58,702 bases of DNA from JAIEOG01 sp964519985. GTDB lineage: Bacteria; Bdellovibrionota; FAC87; UBA2466. Shown here piece by piece: positions 34,723-43,643 of the stretch. The notes beneath the pieces are model-generated. The model had not been told where the DNA came from. It was given only the letters and a program-made list of their open reading frames with translations, and searched no databases. The DNA lies in contig CAZFMF010000023.1 in assembly GCA_964519985.1 (NCBI GenBank), forward strand, positions 1-58,702, in the 5' to 3' direction. The translations under genes were made by a program, and so were the position numbers. Each line of letters starts with the position of its first letter. Within the stretch, counting starts at the first letter, position 1.

Positions 34723-35124
34723 GGTAGCGGTCTTTTTCTGAGCGTTCAAGTACTTGACGAGTTTTTCGAGGTAGGCCTTTTTCTCGGCGCTTAACTCCAC
34801 GAACTCCACGCCAAAACCCGACTTCGACGATCCCCGTACCCAACGGACGATCGATTTTTCCGGCTTCGCGAGTCCCGCCGTCTGCGTCGGATCGCGGATC
34901 ACTTTGGCCGCCAGGGTTTCGTTCGTTTCGAAGTGGATTTCGATGTAAATTTCCTCGCCAATATGGATCGGCGCGGTGCAATGAATGAATGCGCCGCCGA
35001 TCGAAATGTCGATGATTTGGCAGGGAACGGGTTCTTTCGATGCGGTTTTGACGACGTGAACGACTCCGGAAACGCCGACTTCGATCCGCGGGAACTGTCG
35101 CTGGTTGCTCGGGTCACGCTGCAT
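34711..35124 (-). CDS. PilZ domain protein (predicted c-di-GMP receptor)
   Basis: A 137-aa single-domain PilZ protein. The N-terminal RxxxR is at Arg9-Arg13 (RQFPR) and the second motif DISIGGAF is at 39-46, both needed for cyclic di-GMP binding. Other features fit the PilZ barrel, and a C-terminal helix ends the protein. It probably links c-di-GMP levels to motility, surface or predation-type behaviour. It is convergent with guaC, with overlapping 3' ends. Confidence 0.9.
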   Translation of the reverse strand: MQRDPSNQRQFPRIEVGVSGVVHVVKTASKEPVPCQIIDISIGGAFIHCTAPIHIGEEIYIEIHFETNETLAAKVIRDPTQTAGLAKPEKSIVRWVRGSSKSGFGVEFVELSAEKKAYLEKLVKYLNAQKKTATSAP

Positions 35125-35169
35125 TTCACCAATATAGCGCAGACCAGGCGATCCGGCGAGAAGGGACCT

Positions 35170-35775
35170 TTAGGTGCGTCGGATCGAGGCGACAAAGTCA
35201 TTGAAGAACTGCGTCAGTTCTTCTTCCGTGTACTTGGGAAAGGGGAGTGTCAGGGGCGCCATCAACGCCCCCTCTCGGGAAATATGCGATAGGCCGCCGC
35301 AGTGACCGATCTCATGCCAGAGGACCGGATGCAGGAGATCCTTCGCTTCGGGTTTCATGAGAAAGGAGGCCAACTCGATCTTGCATTCCTTACCGGAGAG
35401 GGTAGCGCGTCCAGCGATGCGGTGAGCTCCCACCGTGCCGCGGGCACCGGGAACTTGAATGTAAGCCAAGTCAGCGTGCTCGAGGTGGAAGTCGCCCAAA
35501 GCGACGAAGCCGGCCACGTTTTCAAAACTCTCGACCTTTTTAATGTAGATCGGCGACCCGCTTCCGCTGCCGATATTAAGAATCGGGCTGTCCAGTCGTG
35601 CATTCAGGTCGGCAATCTTGTCTTGGACCAAGGTAAGGGAATCGCCATCGATGCCCTCAATCGAGGGGATCTGGGCCGGCCAAGATAGGCGCGGAGCGTT
35701 GCCACACGCCGATAAAAAAACACTCGCTAAAATTCCAATCCACCGAAACCGCATCCGCAATACTCGCTTCCACAT
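35170..35775 (-). CDS. Lipoprotein metzincin-type metalloprotease
   Basis: A 201-aa protein with a lipobox (ASVFLSAC, Cys24). The zinc site HEIGHCGGLSH gives His154, His158 and His164 with catalytic Glu155, and ALMAP (Met172) supplies the metzincin Met-turn. It is therefore a small matrixin-like peptidase anchored outside the cytoplasm. ATG 35775 and ATG 35754 both give a workable lipoprotein signal; neither has a good Shine-Dalgarno. It lies 45 bp upstream of the PilZ gene on the same strand. Substrate unknown. Confidence 0.8.
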   Translation of the reverse strand: MWKRVLRMRFRWIGILASVFLSACGNAPRLSWPAQIPSIEGIDGDSLTLVQDKIADLNARLDSPILNIGSGSGSPIYIKKVESFENVAGFVALGDFHLEHADLAYIQVPGARGTVGAHRIAGRATLSGKECKIELASFLMKPEAKDLLHPVLWHEIGHCGGLSHISREGALMAPLTLPFPKYTEEELTQFFNDFVASIRRT

Positions 35776-35858
35776 CGGCCCGCAACGTCGAGGGGCACAA
35801 TTGCAAGGACAGCGCCACCGGAAGGGCGAGGTGTAGACTGCGTGTTATACTGTTGCGC

Positions 35859-37031
35859 ATGAAGGTCGTGGTGCTCAGCCAAGCATTGGCGGCTCGTTAT
35901 GGAGGCGCGGCGGTTTCCGAAGCCTCGCTGTGTTCGAACCTGCAGAAACGCTGTCCCACGGTCGTCCTTTGCCGAAAAGGGCACTTGGACTCGGCGTTCG
36001 TGAGCGGTTTTGGCTTAACAGATGTCAAAGAAGTACACCCTTTCGATGTGCTGCGGCTGTGGCGCGATCCCTCCCATTGGCTCGCAAGGACGCTTTCCGA
36101 CTGCGATATTCTGCATGTGAACGGGCACTGGCGGTGGGAGAATATTCTCATCGCCTTTTGGTGCCGGCGGCGGAGAGTTCCTTACTTGCTGCAACCCCGC
36201 GGCATGCTCTGGCTCGGCCACCGCAAGGTAGCGCTGAAACGCCTTTTCAACCGGGTTCTCGGCAACCGAATGGTGCACGGGGCCGCCCGACTCATTGCGC
36301 TCAGTCAATTTGAAGTCGAACAGTGGAAACCGTACGGCGTTTCCGAATCCCGGTGTGTGGTGCAGCCCAACGCGGTCTCGGGCCTCGAGCCCGCCGGCGC
36401 CGAACGTCCCTACGCCGCCCCGTTCTTCCTGTACGTTGGCCGTTTGGAATCCCGCAAGAATCTGCAATTCCTCATCACGGCCTTCGCGCGCTACGTGAAG
36501 GACGGGGGCAAAGCGGATCTGCTTTTGGTGGGACCGGTGGAGCGCGGTTACGATCGGCAGCTCACGCAATGGGCGAAGAGGCTCTCGGTAACGTCGCGCG
36601 TGAAAGTCTTGGCGCCGGTGTACGGCTCGGGGAAGTCCGATTATCTGCGCCACGCGATCGCGGTCATCTACCCTTCGGTCGGTGAACCGTTTGGTCGCGT
36701 GCCGTTTGAGGCGCTGGCGGTGGGCGGCGTGCCGATCGTTCCGGTGGAGAGCGGGGCCGCCGAATACCTGCGGCCCTTCCTATCGATGTGTCTGTATCCC
36801 ATTGAAGACGCCGACGCGCTGACCGCCTGCCTGCGCGCGGTCGAACGACGGGATTCGGAAGCGCTTGAAGCAGGACTCGTGGCCGCGCGCGCGTGGGTAC
36901 GCGCGACCTTGGACTGGACGCCAATCGCGGACCGCGTCCACAAAATCTATGAAGCGGTTGTGGAGGAATCCCTCGCCCATGGAGAAGGGGTTGCGCGTGG
37001 GCGCGATCTGGTGGAAGTCTGGGAGCCATGA
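35859..37031 (+). CDS. Glycosyltransferase family 4
   Basis: A 390-aa GT-B enzyme. It opens KVVVLSQALAARYGGAAVSE, and the donor domain has FFLYVGRLESRKNLQFLI and the EX7E motif EPFGRVPFE followed by AVGGVPIVPVE. It is probably for cell-surface polysaccharide or lipopolysaccharide. ATG 35859 is chosen over an in-frame TTG 6 bp upstream. The stop overlaps the yacG start as ATGA. It is not closely similar to the other GT4 in the window (4013-5149). Confidence 0.87.
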   Translation: MKVVVLSQALAARYGGAAVSEASLCSNLQKRCPTVVLCRKGHLDSAFVSGFGLTDVKEVHPFDVLRLWRDPSHWLARTLSDCDILHVNGHWRWENILIAFWCRRRRVPYLLQPRGMLWLGHRKVALKRLFNRVLGNRMVHGAARLIALSQFEVEQWKPYGVSESRCVVQPNAVSGLEPAGAERPYAAPFFLYVGRLESRKNLQFLITAFARYVKDGGKADLLLVGPVERGYDRQLTQWAKRLSVTSRVKVLAPVYGSGKSDYLRHAIAVIYPSVGEPFGRVPFEALAVGGVPIVPVESGAAEYLRPFLSMCLYPIEDADALTACLRAVERRDSEALEAGLVAARAWVRATLDWTPIADRVHKIYEAVVEESLAHGEGVARGRDLVEVWEP

Positions 37032-37219
37032 AAGTGGCGTGCCCGACCTGCCGAACACTCGTGGAATGGACCGGCAATGCCTTTCGCCCGTTCTGCAGCG
37101 AACGGTGTAAGGATGGCGATCTCGGCAAGTGGGCCTCGGAAGCCTACCGAATTGCCGAAGAAGAACCGGATAGCGGCGAAGCCACCCCCCGCCCTCGCGA
37201 CGACGAAGACAAGTCCTAA
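37028..37219 (+). CDS. yacG: DNA gyrase inhibitor YacG-like zinc protein
   Basis: A 63-aa protein with the YacG zinc knuckle: Cys5, Cys8, Cys23 and Cys27 in CPTC and FCSERC. The middle DLGKWASEAYRI matches the family DLxxWxxExYxI pattern, and the acidic C-terminus is typical. In E. coli YacG binds GyrB and inhibits gyrase. Its ATG overlaps the upstream glycosyltransferase stop by 4 bp. Confidence 0.9.
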   Translation: MKVACPTCRTLVEWTGNAFRPFCSERCKDGDLGKWASEAYRIAEEEPDSGEATPRPRDDEDKS

Positions 37220-37245
37220 AAGGTGCCCTGTCTACTTTCGGGACC

Positions 37246-38514
37246 CTAGGCCGCCAGTAACATTTCCTCTTCTTGGTACGCCCGCGCCAGCGATCGCGAG
37301 TACCACCAAGTTCCCCACAGGCAGGCCGCCCCGATAAAGAGCGAAGTGCCGACCCCTAGATGGTGAATCACCCATCCCTGCATCAAACTCGAAAACGGCG
37401 CCGCGGCCATGAAGAACATGCGCAGGCTGGCATTGATCGCCCCATTTTGCGCGCGCGGTACCCGCGTCTGTCGAATGAAGTAGCTGCCCATGCTCAAGAC
37501 CGAACTCCCGGCGCGCGACATGCCGTAGAGGGCACCCACCATCACCGGCATTCCGAGCGGAAGAATGCAGAGCGTTCCGAAGAAAGCTTGGAAGAGCGCG
37601 GAGCCTAGGAAAACGTTCTCAAACTTCTTGGTGCGATAAAGTATGGGCGAAAGCAGAAAACCGAAGATCCCCAGAATGCCGAAGGCCGACACCAAAACCC
37701 CGTATTCGGCGGAGGTGAACTGGTGGGTCACGGTGAAGTAGTAGGTGAGGCTCGGCGAGTTCAAAGTCAGGGACGAAAGGTTCCAAAGGAACATCAAGAG
37801 AATAAACGGGTGAAAGATCGGAGAGCGCCAAATGAAATCGAGGCTCTCGCGGAACTTGGAATAAACCACGCCGACCGACATCGGCGTGTGCCGAATTAAT
37901 TTACCCGCCGAGAGCAATTCGTCGAGCCGCTTAAACGACCACGCAAAATGCAGGGTAGCGGCGAAGCTCAGAATATTGACCCAGATGCACGACTGGATAC
38001 CGCTATAAAACATCAACACGCCACCGATTAGGGGGCCTACGATCTGGATCACGCGGTGGAGCGAAAGAAACCAGGTATTGGCGGAGGTGAGATCGCTCGG
38101 CCCGACCAAAGCGGGGATGAGCTGGAAGGACGAAATCGTTTCAAAGGTGAGCATCAGCGATTTCACGAGGAAGACGAGCAGAAAGATCGGCCAAAGCGGG
38201 CCGCCGCCCCAACCGGCGTAGGCCGAAAGCAAAAGCAGGAAGAAAACTTGGCCGATATCCGCGAGGAGTAAGCTCTGGCGCTTGCGGCTGTGATCCGAAA
38301 AATAGCCAGTCAGCGGCGCCATCAGAAAGTGGGGCAAATGCAAAGCCATGGTCACGAGGCTGAGATCAATGACGGAGCCCGTGCGCTGCAAAACGTAGAG
38401 CGGCATCGCGATATCAAAAACGTTGGAACCGACGAGGGAAACGGTGCTCGCCACCAAAAACTGGCGGAAGCGCCGATTGCGCGCCGGCAGCGATCGCAAT
38501 GAGGGCTTGTTCAT
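37246..38514 (-). CDS. Major facilitator superfamily transporter
   Basis: A 422-aa inner-membrane protein with about 12 predicted helices. The loop between helices 2 and 3, GYFSDHSRKRQSLLLADI, is the MFS signature A (G-x-x-x-D-x-x-x-R-K/R). Overall resemblance is to the EntS/MFS_3-like efflux group. Substrate unknown. ATG 38514 is the only good start; no clear Shine-Dalgarno precedes it. Convergent with yacG, divergent from lpxD. Confidence 0.85.
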   Translation of the reverse strand: MNKPSLRSLPARNRRFRQFLVASTVSLVGSNVFDIAMPLYVLQRTGSVIDLSLVTMALHLPHFLMAPLTGYFSDHSRKRQSLLLADIGQVFFLLLLSAYAGWGGGPLWPIFLLVFLVKSLMLTFETISSFQLIPALVGPSDLTSANTWFLSLHRVIQIVGPLIGGVLMFYSGIQSCIWVNILSFAATLHFAWSFKRLDELLSAGKLIRHTPMSVGVVYSKFRESLDFIWRSPIFHPFILLMFLWNLSSLTLNSPSLTYYFTVTHQFTSAEYGVLVSAFGILGIFGFLLSPILYRTKKFENVFLGSALFQAFFGTLCILPLGMPVMVGALYGMSRAGSSVLSMGSYFIRQTRVPRAQNGAINASLRMFFMAAAPFSSLMQGWVIHHLGVGTSLFIGAACLWGTWWYSRSLARAYQEEEMLLAA

Positions 38515-38669
38515 AGGGAGGGGGATTCCTTTTTATTTTAGCATATTTTTCGCGGGCCGGCCGCGACTGGTAACGCGACGCGCTGCGCCTCTAAATGCCA
38601 GCGAAGACCCTTACGGAGTAAGGGCCTCACGGCGTTTACATAGCCCGGGGGTCCGTATAGGGTGAGCGG

Positions 38670-39734
38670 GTGAGTCGCATCGACCCCCACACCTCGGTTG
38701 TTCTGCCCACCAGTGCCGGCGCATTGGGAGCTTTGTTCGGCGCGCAGGTGCTAGGTGATCCCGAGGCCCCGATTTCTCGGCTTTCCTCCTTGGACTCCGC
38801 CCAGTCCGGCGCCCTCTCCTTCTTTGCCAATCCGAAGTACGCCGATCAGTTGGCGGCGGCCGCGGGCGCGGTGGTTTTCACGCGTGCGGACCTGGTGCGG
38901 CCGGAAGCGGGCGTGACGTTTCTTTTGGTTTCCGATCCGCAGGCCAGTTTCGCCGCGGTGGCGCGGGCGTTTCGGCCGAGTTTCCCTTGGTCCGGTATCG
39001 CCAACTCCGCGGTCATCAGTCCGACCGCACGCATTCACCCTTCGGCCCACGTGGGTCCCTATGCTTGCATCGGTGAAGGCGCCGAAATCGGCGCGGGCAC
39101 CTTGATTTATCCCTATGTTTACGTCGGGCAGAACGTCACGATCGGTGAGAACTGCGAAATCTATCCCCGCGTCACCCTCTGCGATGGCGTGCGCCTCGGA
39201 AATCGCGTGAAGGCATTTCCAGGCGCGGTAGTTGGCTCGGAGGGTTTCGGTTTTTTTCGTCGCGAGGGAAAAGGCCCTTACGAAGACATGCCGCAGATCG
39301 GAACGGTCGTGATTGAAGACGATGTTCGCATCGGCGCCGGCAGCGCGATTGATCGCGCCACCTTAGCCCAAACGCGCATTGGGCGGGGTACCAAGATCGA
39401 TAATCTCGTGCACGTCGGACACAACTCCAATGTCGGTGAAGACTGCATTCTTTGCGCGCAGGTCGGCTTGGGTGGCTCGGGCGTCTTAGAAAATGACGTG
39501 GCGTTGGGTGGCCAAGTCGGATTGGGTCACGGGGTTCACGTGGGAGCCGGGGCACGCATGGGCGGCCAGTCGGGATCCACCACCAACGTGCCGGGGAATG
39601 AGACCTATTTTTTCACCCCGGCGACCCCGGTACGCGAGTTCGGTCGGCTTTGGCGGCAACTGAAAAAGCTACCGGAACTCGTCTCGAGAGTCCGTGAGCT
39701 GGAGAAACGCTGGGGGGAAAAAGAGAATGGTTGA
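38670..39734 (+). CDS. lpxD: UDP-3-O-acylglucosamine N-acyltransferase LpxD
   Basis: A 354-aa left-handed beta-helix acyltransferase for the third step of lipid A synthesis. The N-terminal uridine-binding domain has SLDSAQSGALSFFANPKY. Hexapeptide repeats run from about 112 to 315. The catalytic His is His251 in VHVGHNSNVGED, matching E. coli His239. The start is GTG 38670, with a purine-rich stretch upstream. A 7-bp hairpin (38608-38624) lies in the 155-bp gap before it. It overlaps lpxA by 8 bp; no fabZ lies between them. Confidence 0.95.
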   Translation: MSRIDPHTSVVLPTSAGALGALFGAQVLGDPEAPISRLSSLDSAQSGALSFFANPKYADQLAAAAGAVVFTRADLVRPEAGVTFLLVSDPQASFAAVARAFRPSFPWSGIANSAVISPTARIHPSAHVGPYACIGEGAEIGAGTLIYPYVYVGQNVTIGENCEIYPRVTLCDGVRLGNRVKAFPGAVVGSEGFGFFRREGKGPYEDMPQIGTVVIEDDVRIGAGSAIDRATLAQTRIGRGTKIDNLVHVGHNSNVGEDCILCAQVGLGGSGVLENDVALGGQVGLGHGVHVGAGARMGGQSGSTTNVPGNETYFFTPATPVREFGRLWRQLKKLPELVSRVRELEKRWGEKENG

Positions 39735-40503
39735 AATCCATCCTACCGCCGTCGTCCATCCCGATGCCAATATCGGGGATGGCACGCGCATCGGGGCCTT
39801 TGCCATCGTCGAACCGAAAACGGCGATCGGGAAAAACTGTCGCATTCAGGATCACGCCATCATTCGGGATTACAGTACGCTCGGCGACGAGGTGAATGTG
39901 CACCCGTTCGCGGTGATTGGCGGCGAGCCGCAACACACCCGCTATAAGGGAGAGCCCACCACCGCGGTGATCGGAAGTCGCAGCATTTTGCGCGAGTACG
40001 TCACGGTGAATCGGGGAACGACCTTTGGCAACGGGACGACCGTAGTCGGTGAGGATGTCTTGTTGATGGCCTATTGCCATGTCGCCCACGACTGCATCGT
40101 CGGCGACAAGGTGATTCTCGCCAATACGGTGCAGCTGGCCGGTCACGTGACGTTGGGAAAATCGGTGGTAATCGGCGGTGTTTCCGCCGTCACCCAGTTT
40201 TGCAGCGTGGGCGATTTCAGCTTCATTGGGGGCGGCTCCCTCCTGCGCAAGGATCTACCGCCCTACCTCTCCGGTAAGGGCAATGACTTTCAAGTGCAAG
40301 GGGTGAATCTGGTGGGACTCGAGCGCCAGGGTTTTGCCGTCGAGACGATCAAGAGCCTGCGCAAACTTTTTCGTATTATCTACCTACAGAACCTGACCGT
40401 GGCCCAGGCGATTGAGCGCGCCGGCACCGAGATTCCCCCCTCTCCCGAAATCGATGCGTTTTTAGGGTTCTTGAAGAAATCCAAACAAGGAATCGCACGC
40501 TAG
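39727..40503 (+). CDS. lpxA: UDP-N-acetylglucosamine O-acyltransferase LpxA
   Basis: A 258-aa left-handed beta-helix enzyme for the first step of lipid A synthesis. It opens EIHPTAVVHPDANIGDGTRI, with catalytic His121 in YCHVAHDC (E. coli His125) and the C-terminal helical domain NLVGLERQGF typical of LpxA. ATG 39727 is inside the end of lpxD. It ends 2 bp before a Gfo/Idh/MocA oxidoreductase gene, which raises the question of whether the acceptor is UDP-GlcNAc or its 3-amino form. Confidence 0.95.
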   Translation: MVEIHPTAVVHPDANIGDGTRIGAFAIVEPKTAIGKNCRIQDHAIIRDYSTLGDEVNVHPFAVIGGEPQHTRYKGEPTTAVIGSRSILREYVTVNRGTTFGNGTTVVGEDVLLMAYCHVAHDCIVGDKVILANTVQLAGHVTLGKSVVIGGVSAVTQFCSVGDFSFIGGGSLLRKDLPPYLSGKGNDFQVQGVNLVGLERQGFAVETIKSLRKLFRIIYLQNLTVAQAIERAGTEIPPSPEIDAFLGFLKKSKQGIAR

Positions 40504-40505
40504 CT

Positions 40506-41480
40506 ATGACGTCCCCAGCGAAAACCCGGGTTGGCGTGGTGGGAGTCGGCAAGATGGGGGGCTACCATCTGCAAAAATATCGGGAGCTCGAGGAAGCCGA
40601 ACTGGTGGGCTTTTCCGAAACCGATTCCGAAAAGGCCGCGAGTGCACAAGCCAAGTTTGGCGTGCCCTGCTTGCACCTAAATGAATTGCTCTTCGAAGTG
40701 GACGCCGTGACGATCGCCAGCCCCACGGAAACCCACGCGGCGATTGCCCGCCAAGCGTTGGAGGCGGGGGTTCACGTCTTAATCGAAAAGCCGATCGCGT
40801 CTCATTTGCCCGACGCCGAAGCCCTGGCCGCCCTGGCGCGGGCCAAGGGTCTCATCTTGCAAGTAGGAATGGTCGAACGCTTTCGCTTGGCTGCGCTAGC
40901 CAACGGAATGTCGTTGCAGCGCCCCCTCTTCGTGGAGGCCCATCGCCTTTCGCCCAATCTTTCCCGTGAAGCCGGGATCGACGTTGTTTCCGATCTGATG
41001 ATCCACGATCTCGATCTTGCGCTTTCTTTGGTCGACGAGGATCCGACGACCGTTTCGGCGATCGGAATGCGCGTCATGACCGCCCAGCATGATATCGCCA
41101 ACGTCCGCATGGAGTTTGCCGGCGGGGCGGTGATGAATCTCAACGTGAGTCGCGTTTCCGCGGAACCGGTACGTAAGCTGCGAGTCTTTTTCAAAGATGC
41201 CTATGCCTCTTTCGATTTCAGCGAAAACACCGCCGCGGTCTATCGGCGCGTAGGTACGGGGGTTGAGCGCACCCAACACGAGGCGGTCGGAGTCGATCCC
41301 TTGCGCGAACAGGCTCGCGATTTTCTCCACTGCGTTACCACCGGCCGGCGGCCCTTGGTGGCGGGCGAAGATGGCGTGCGGGCACTCAAATTTGCGCAAA
41401 TCGTGGTCGATAAAATCCGCGAGCGCGAGACCCGTTTGCAATCGACTTCCGAATCCCCCCAACCGGGAGCGATTCCGTAG
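40506..41480 (+). CDS. Gfo/Idh/MocA oxidoreductase in the lipid A cluster (GnnA candidate)
   Basis: A 324-aa NAD(P)-dependent sugar dehydrogenase-type protein. The Rossmann motif is VGVVGVGKMGGYH (8-20), and the family Lys motif EKPIA lies at about 95-99. It sits between lpxA and lpxB with near-zero spacing, so a lipid A role is likely. In Acidithiobacillus ferrooxidans, GnnA of this family oxidises UDP-GlcNAc at C3 ahead of the aminotransferase GnnB, giving amide-linked lipid A. No gnnB is in the window, so the same role here is only inferred. Confidence 0.8.
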   Translation: MTSPAKTRVGVVGVGKMGGYHLQKYRELEEAELVGFSETDSEKAASAQAKFGVPCLHLNELLFEVDAVTIASPTETHAAIARQALEAGVHVLIEKPIASHLPDAEALAALARAKGLILQVGMVERFRLAALANGMSLQRPLFVEAHRLSPNLSREAGIDVVSDLMIHDLDLALSLVDEDPTTVSAIGMRVMTAQHDIANVRMEFAGGAVMNLNVSRVSAEPVRKLRVFFKDAYASFDFSENTAAVYRRVGTGVERTQHEAVGVDPLREQARDFLHCVTTGRRPLVAGEDGVRALKFAQIVVDKIRERETRLQSTSESPQPGAIP

Positions 41481-42643
41481 TGAGCTCGCCGCAAGTCATG
41501 ATTGTTGCCGGAGAAGCCTCCGCGGATTTGCACGGGGCCGATTTGCTCAAAGCATTGCGCGAGCAACTTCCGTTCGCGCGGTTTTTCGGCGTGGGGGGGC
41601 GGGCGCTTGCCGCCGAAGGCCTGGAAGTGATTGTTCCCGCTGACGCCTTGAATGTCGTCGGCGTGGCGGATTGGTGGGATCGCGCACCCGCCGTTCTGGG
41701 TGCTTACCGGCGTGTCAAAAAAGAAGCGCTCCGGCGACGACCGGATGCGGCCGTGCTGCTCGATTTGCCCGACTTCAATTTGCGACTGTCCAAGCATTTG
41801 AAGCGTGCGGGCATCCCGGTCATCTATTATATTTCTCCGCAGATTTGGGCCTGGCGCAAATACCGCGTCCGTTCGATCCAAAAGAATATCGACAAAATGT
41901 TGGTCGTCTTTCCGTTTGAGAAGGCTTTTTACGACGCCCACGGGGTGAACGCCGAATTCGTAGGACATCCTTTACTTGATCAAGTGCAAACCCGTTCCAC
42001 CTATCGCGAGGCGGAACAAATAAAACGTGCCCCGCGGATCGCGCTCTTACCGGGCAGTCGTCCGAGCGAGTTGCGACACCACGCGGAACTCATCCGCGAC
42101 GTCGCCCGCCGTTTGTGGGATCGGTACCCTCAAGGCACGCTACGCATCCCGGTGGCGTCCACGCTGACCGCGGGGCAGGTGCGCAGTTTCTTCCCCGACC
42201 CGCGTATTGCGGTGGTCGAAGGGGATTCCCGCGAAACGCTCCATTGGGCGGACATCGCCTTGGTCGCCTCGGGCACCGCGACGCTCGAGACGGCGATGAT
42301 CGGAACACCGTTCGCGCTTTTTTACCGTCTGAGCCCATCGACGGCGTGGGTCGTGCGCCACCTCATTCGCTACAAACGCTTTTTCGGAATGCCGAATTTA
42401 CTCCACGGGAAAGAAGTCGCGCGGGAATTCCTACACGATGCGGCCACCCCCGAGGCGCTCTGCCAAGAAGCGATTCGGTTGATTGAGGAAGCACCCTACC
42501 GCGAGCGCGTCACGCGCGACTTGCGGGAATGTCGCGCCCGGCTGGGAGAGGGTGGGGCCAGCGCCCGCGCGGCGCAAAGTGTATTGCGCATTCTCAAATC
42601 TCAACCAGCGCGCGGGGGTGCATTTGTTCCCGCTCCAGCGTGA
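41480..42643 (+). CDS. lpxB: Lipid-A-disaccharide synthase LpxB
   Basis: A 387-aa GT19 glycosyltransferase joining UDP-diacyl-GlcN and lipid X. It opens VMIVAGEASADLHGADLL, with YYISPQIWAWRKYRV in the middle and LVASGTATLETAMIGTPF in the UDP-binding half, all LpxB hallmarks. GTG 41480 shares one base with the upstream TAG. It overlaps the lpxK start by 26 bp. Length matches the family. Confidence 0.96.
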   Translation: MSSPQVMIVAGEASADLHGADLLKALREQLPFARFFGVGGRALAAEGLEVIVPADALNVVGVADWWDRAPAVLGAYRRVKKEALRRRPDAAVLLDLPDFNLRLSKHLKRAGIPVIYYISPQIWAWRKYRVRSIQKNIDKMLVVFPFEKAFYDAHGVNAEFVGHPLLDQVQTRSTYREAEQIKRAPRIALLPGSRPSELRHHAELIRDVARRLWDRYPQGTLRIPVASTLTAGQVRSFFPDPRIAVVEGDSRETLHWADIALVASGTATLETAMIGTPFALFYRLSPSTAWVVRHLIRYKRFFGMPNLLHGKEVAREFLHDAATPEALCQEAIRLIEEAPYRERVTRDLRECRARLGEGGASARAAQSVLRILKSQPARGGAFVPAPA

Positions 42644-43643
42644 GATCGGTTGGTCGTTTCTTTATCCGCTGTCCTGCGTTTGGGCGCTGGCCACGCACGT
42701 GCGGCGGGCGGCCGCCGGGCGCCAACCGGTGTTTGCTCCCCGCCGTAAGACGGTAGTCGTTGGAAACTTGCATAGCGGCGGCTCGGGGAAAACCCCATTG
42801 GTGGCCGCGATTGCCGAGCATTTTTCCGATCGCCGACCCGTGATCGTTTCCCGGGGATACCGAGGGTCGCTGAGCCAGCGAGGTGCGAAGGTGGATCGCC
42901 GAGCCCCGGGCGGACCCGCTTCCGTGGGCGACGAGCCTTGGATGCTGGCCCAACGGGTTGCCTGTCCGGTGTACATCGGAGCAGATCGGGCCGCGGCGTT
43001 GGCGCGGGCCGAGTCGGAGACCGAGGGCGACCTCTTCATCCTCGACGACGCATTTCAGAACCTGCATTTTCGTCACGACATCGATTTGGTCGCCATCCAA
43101 ACCGATCGCCTTCTCGACGAATCCTATTGCCTGCCGCTAGGCGATTTGCGGGAGCCGTTTTCGGCCCTGCACCGCGCCAGCGCGGTGGTTCTCATTCCCG
43201 GAAAAAACGCTGAATCGGCGGCGGATTGGAACGAGTTCCTCCAAACACATTTCCCCGGCGTGCCGTGTTTTGAAGCGCGACTTGAGGTCGAGGGCATTTT
43301 CAACCACGAGGGTCGGGCCACGGTCGGGACCAGTTTGCACTGGGGGGCGTTCAGTGGGATCGCGCGACCTCAGGCATTCGCCACGAGTTTAGGATCAGTC
43401 GTCACCCCAAAGTTTGTCGAGAATTACCCCGACCATCACGCTTATGACGCCGAAGACGTCGATCACCTGATGGCGTTGAAAGCCCAGCATGACACCCACC
43501 ATTTCGTGACCACGGAAAAGGACTGGCACAAGGCCCGACCGCTGTTTCTGGAACGGGCGGTCGAACTTTTCTACCTCCGAATAGGGTATGTTCTTTCCGA
43601 GGACTTCTGGTACTTTCTCAAGACTCGTCTGGAGACAGCGTGA
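42618..43643 (+). CDS. lpxK: Tetraacyldisaccharide 4'-kinase LpxK
   Basis: A 341-aa inner-membrane-associated kinase that phosphorylates the 4' position of the lipid A disaccharide. The P-loop is GNLHSGGSGKTP, followed by SRGYRGS and the acidic VGDEPWMLA and ILDDAFQN motifs. GTG 42618 is chosen because homology begins here (LFPLQREIGWSFLYPLSCVW). The upstream open frame runs inside lpxB. The stop overlaps the next gene's GTG as GTGA. Confidence 0.93.
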   Translation: MHLFPLQREIGWSFLYPLSCVWALATHVRRAAAGRQPVFAPRRKTVVVGNLHSGGSGKTPLVAAIAEHFSDRRPVIVSRGYRGSLSQRGAKVDRRAPGGPASVGDEPWMLAQRVACPVYIGADRAAALARAESETEGDLFILDDAFQNLHFRHDIDLVAIQTDRLLDESYCLPLGDLREPFSALHRASAVVLIPGKNAESAADWNEFLQTHFPGVPCFEARLEVEGIFNHEGRATVGTSLHWGAFSGIARPQAFATSLGSVVTPKFVENYPDHHAYDAEDVDHLMALKAQHDTHHFVTTEKDWHKARPLFLERAVELFYLRIGYVLSEDFWYFLKTRLETA

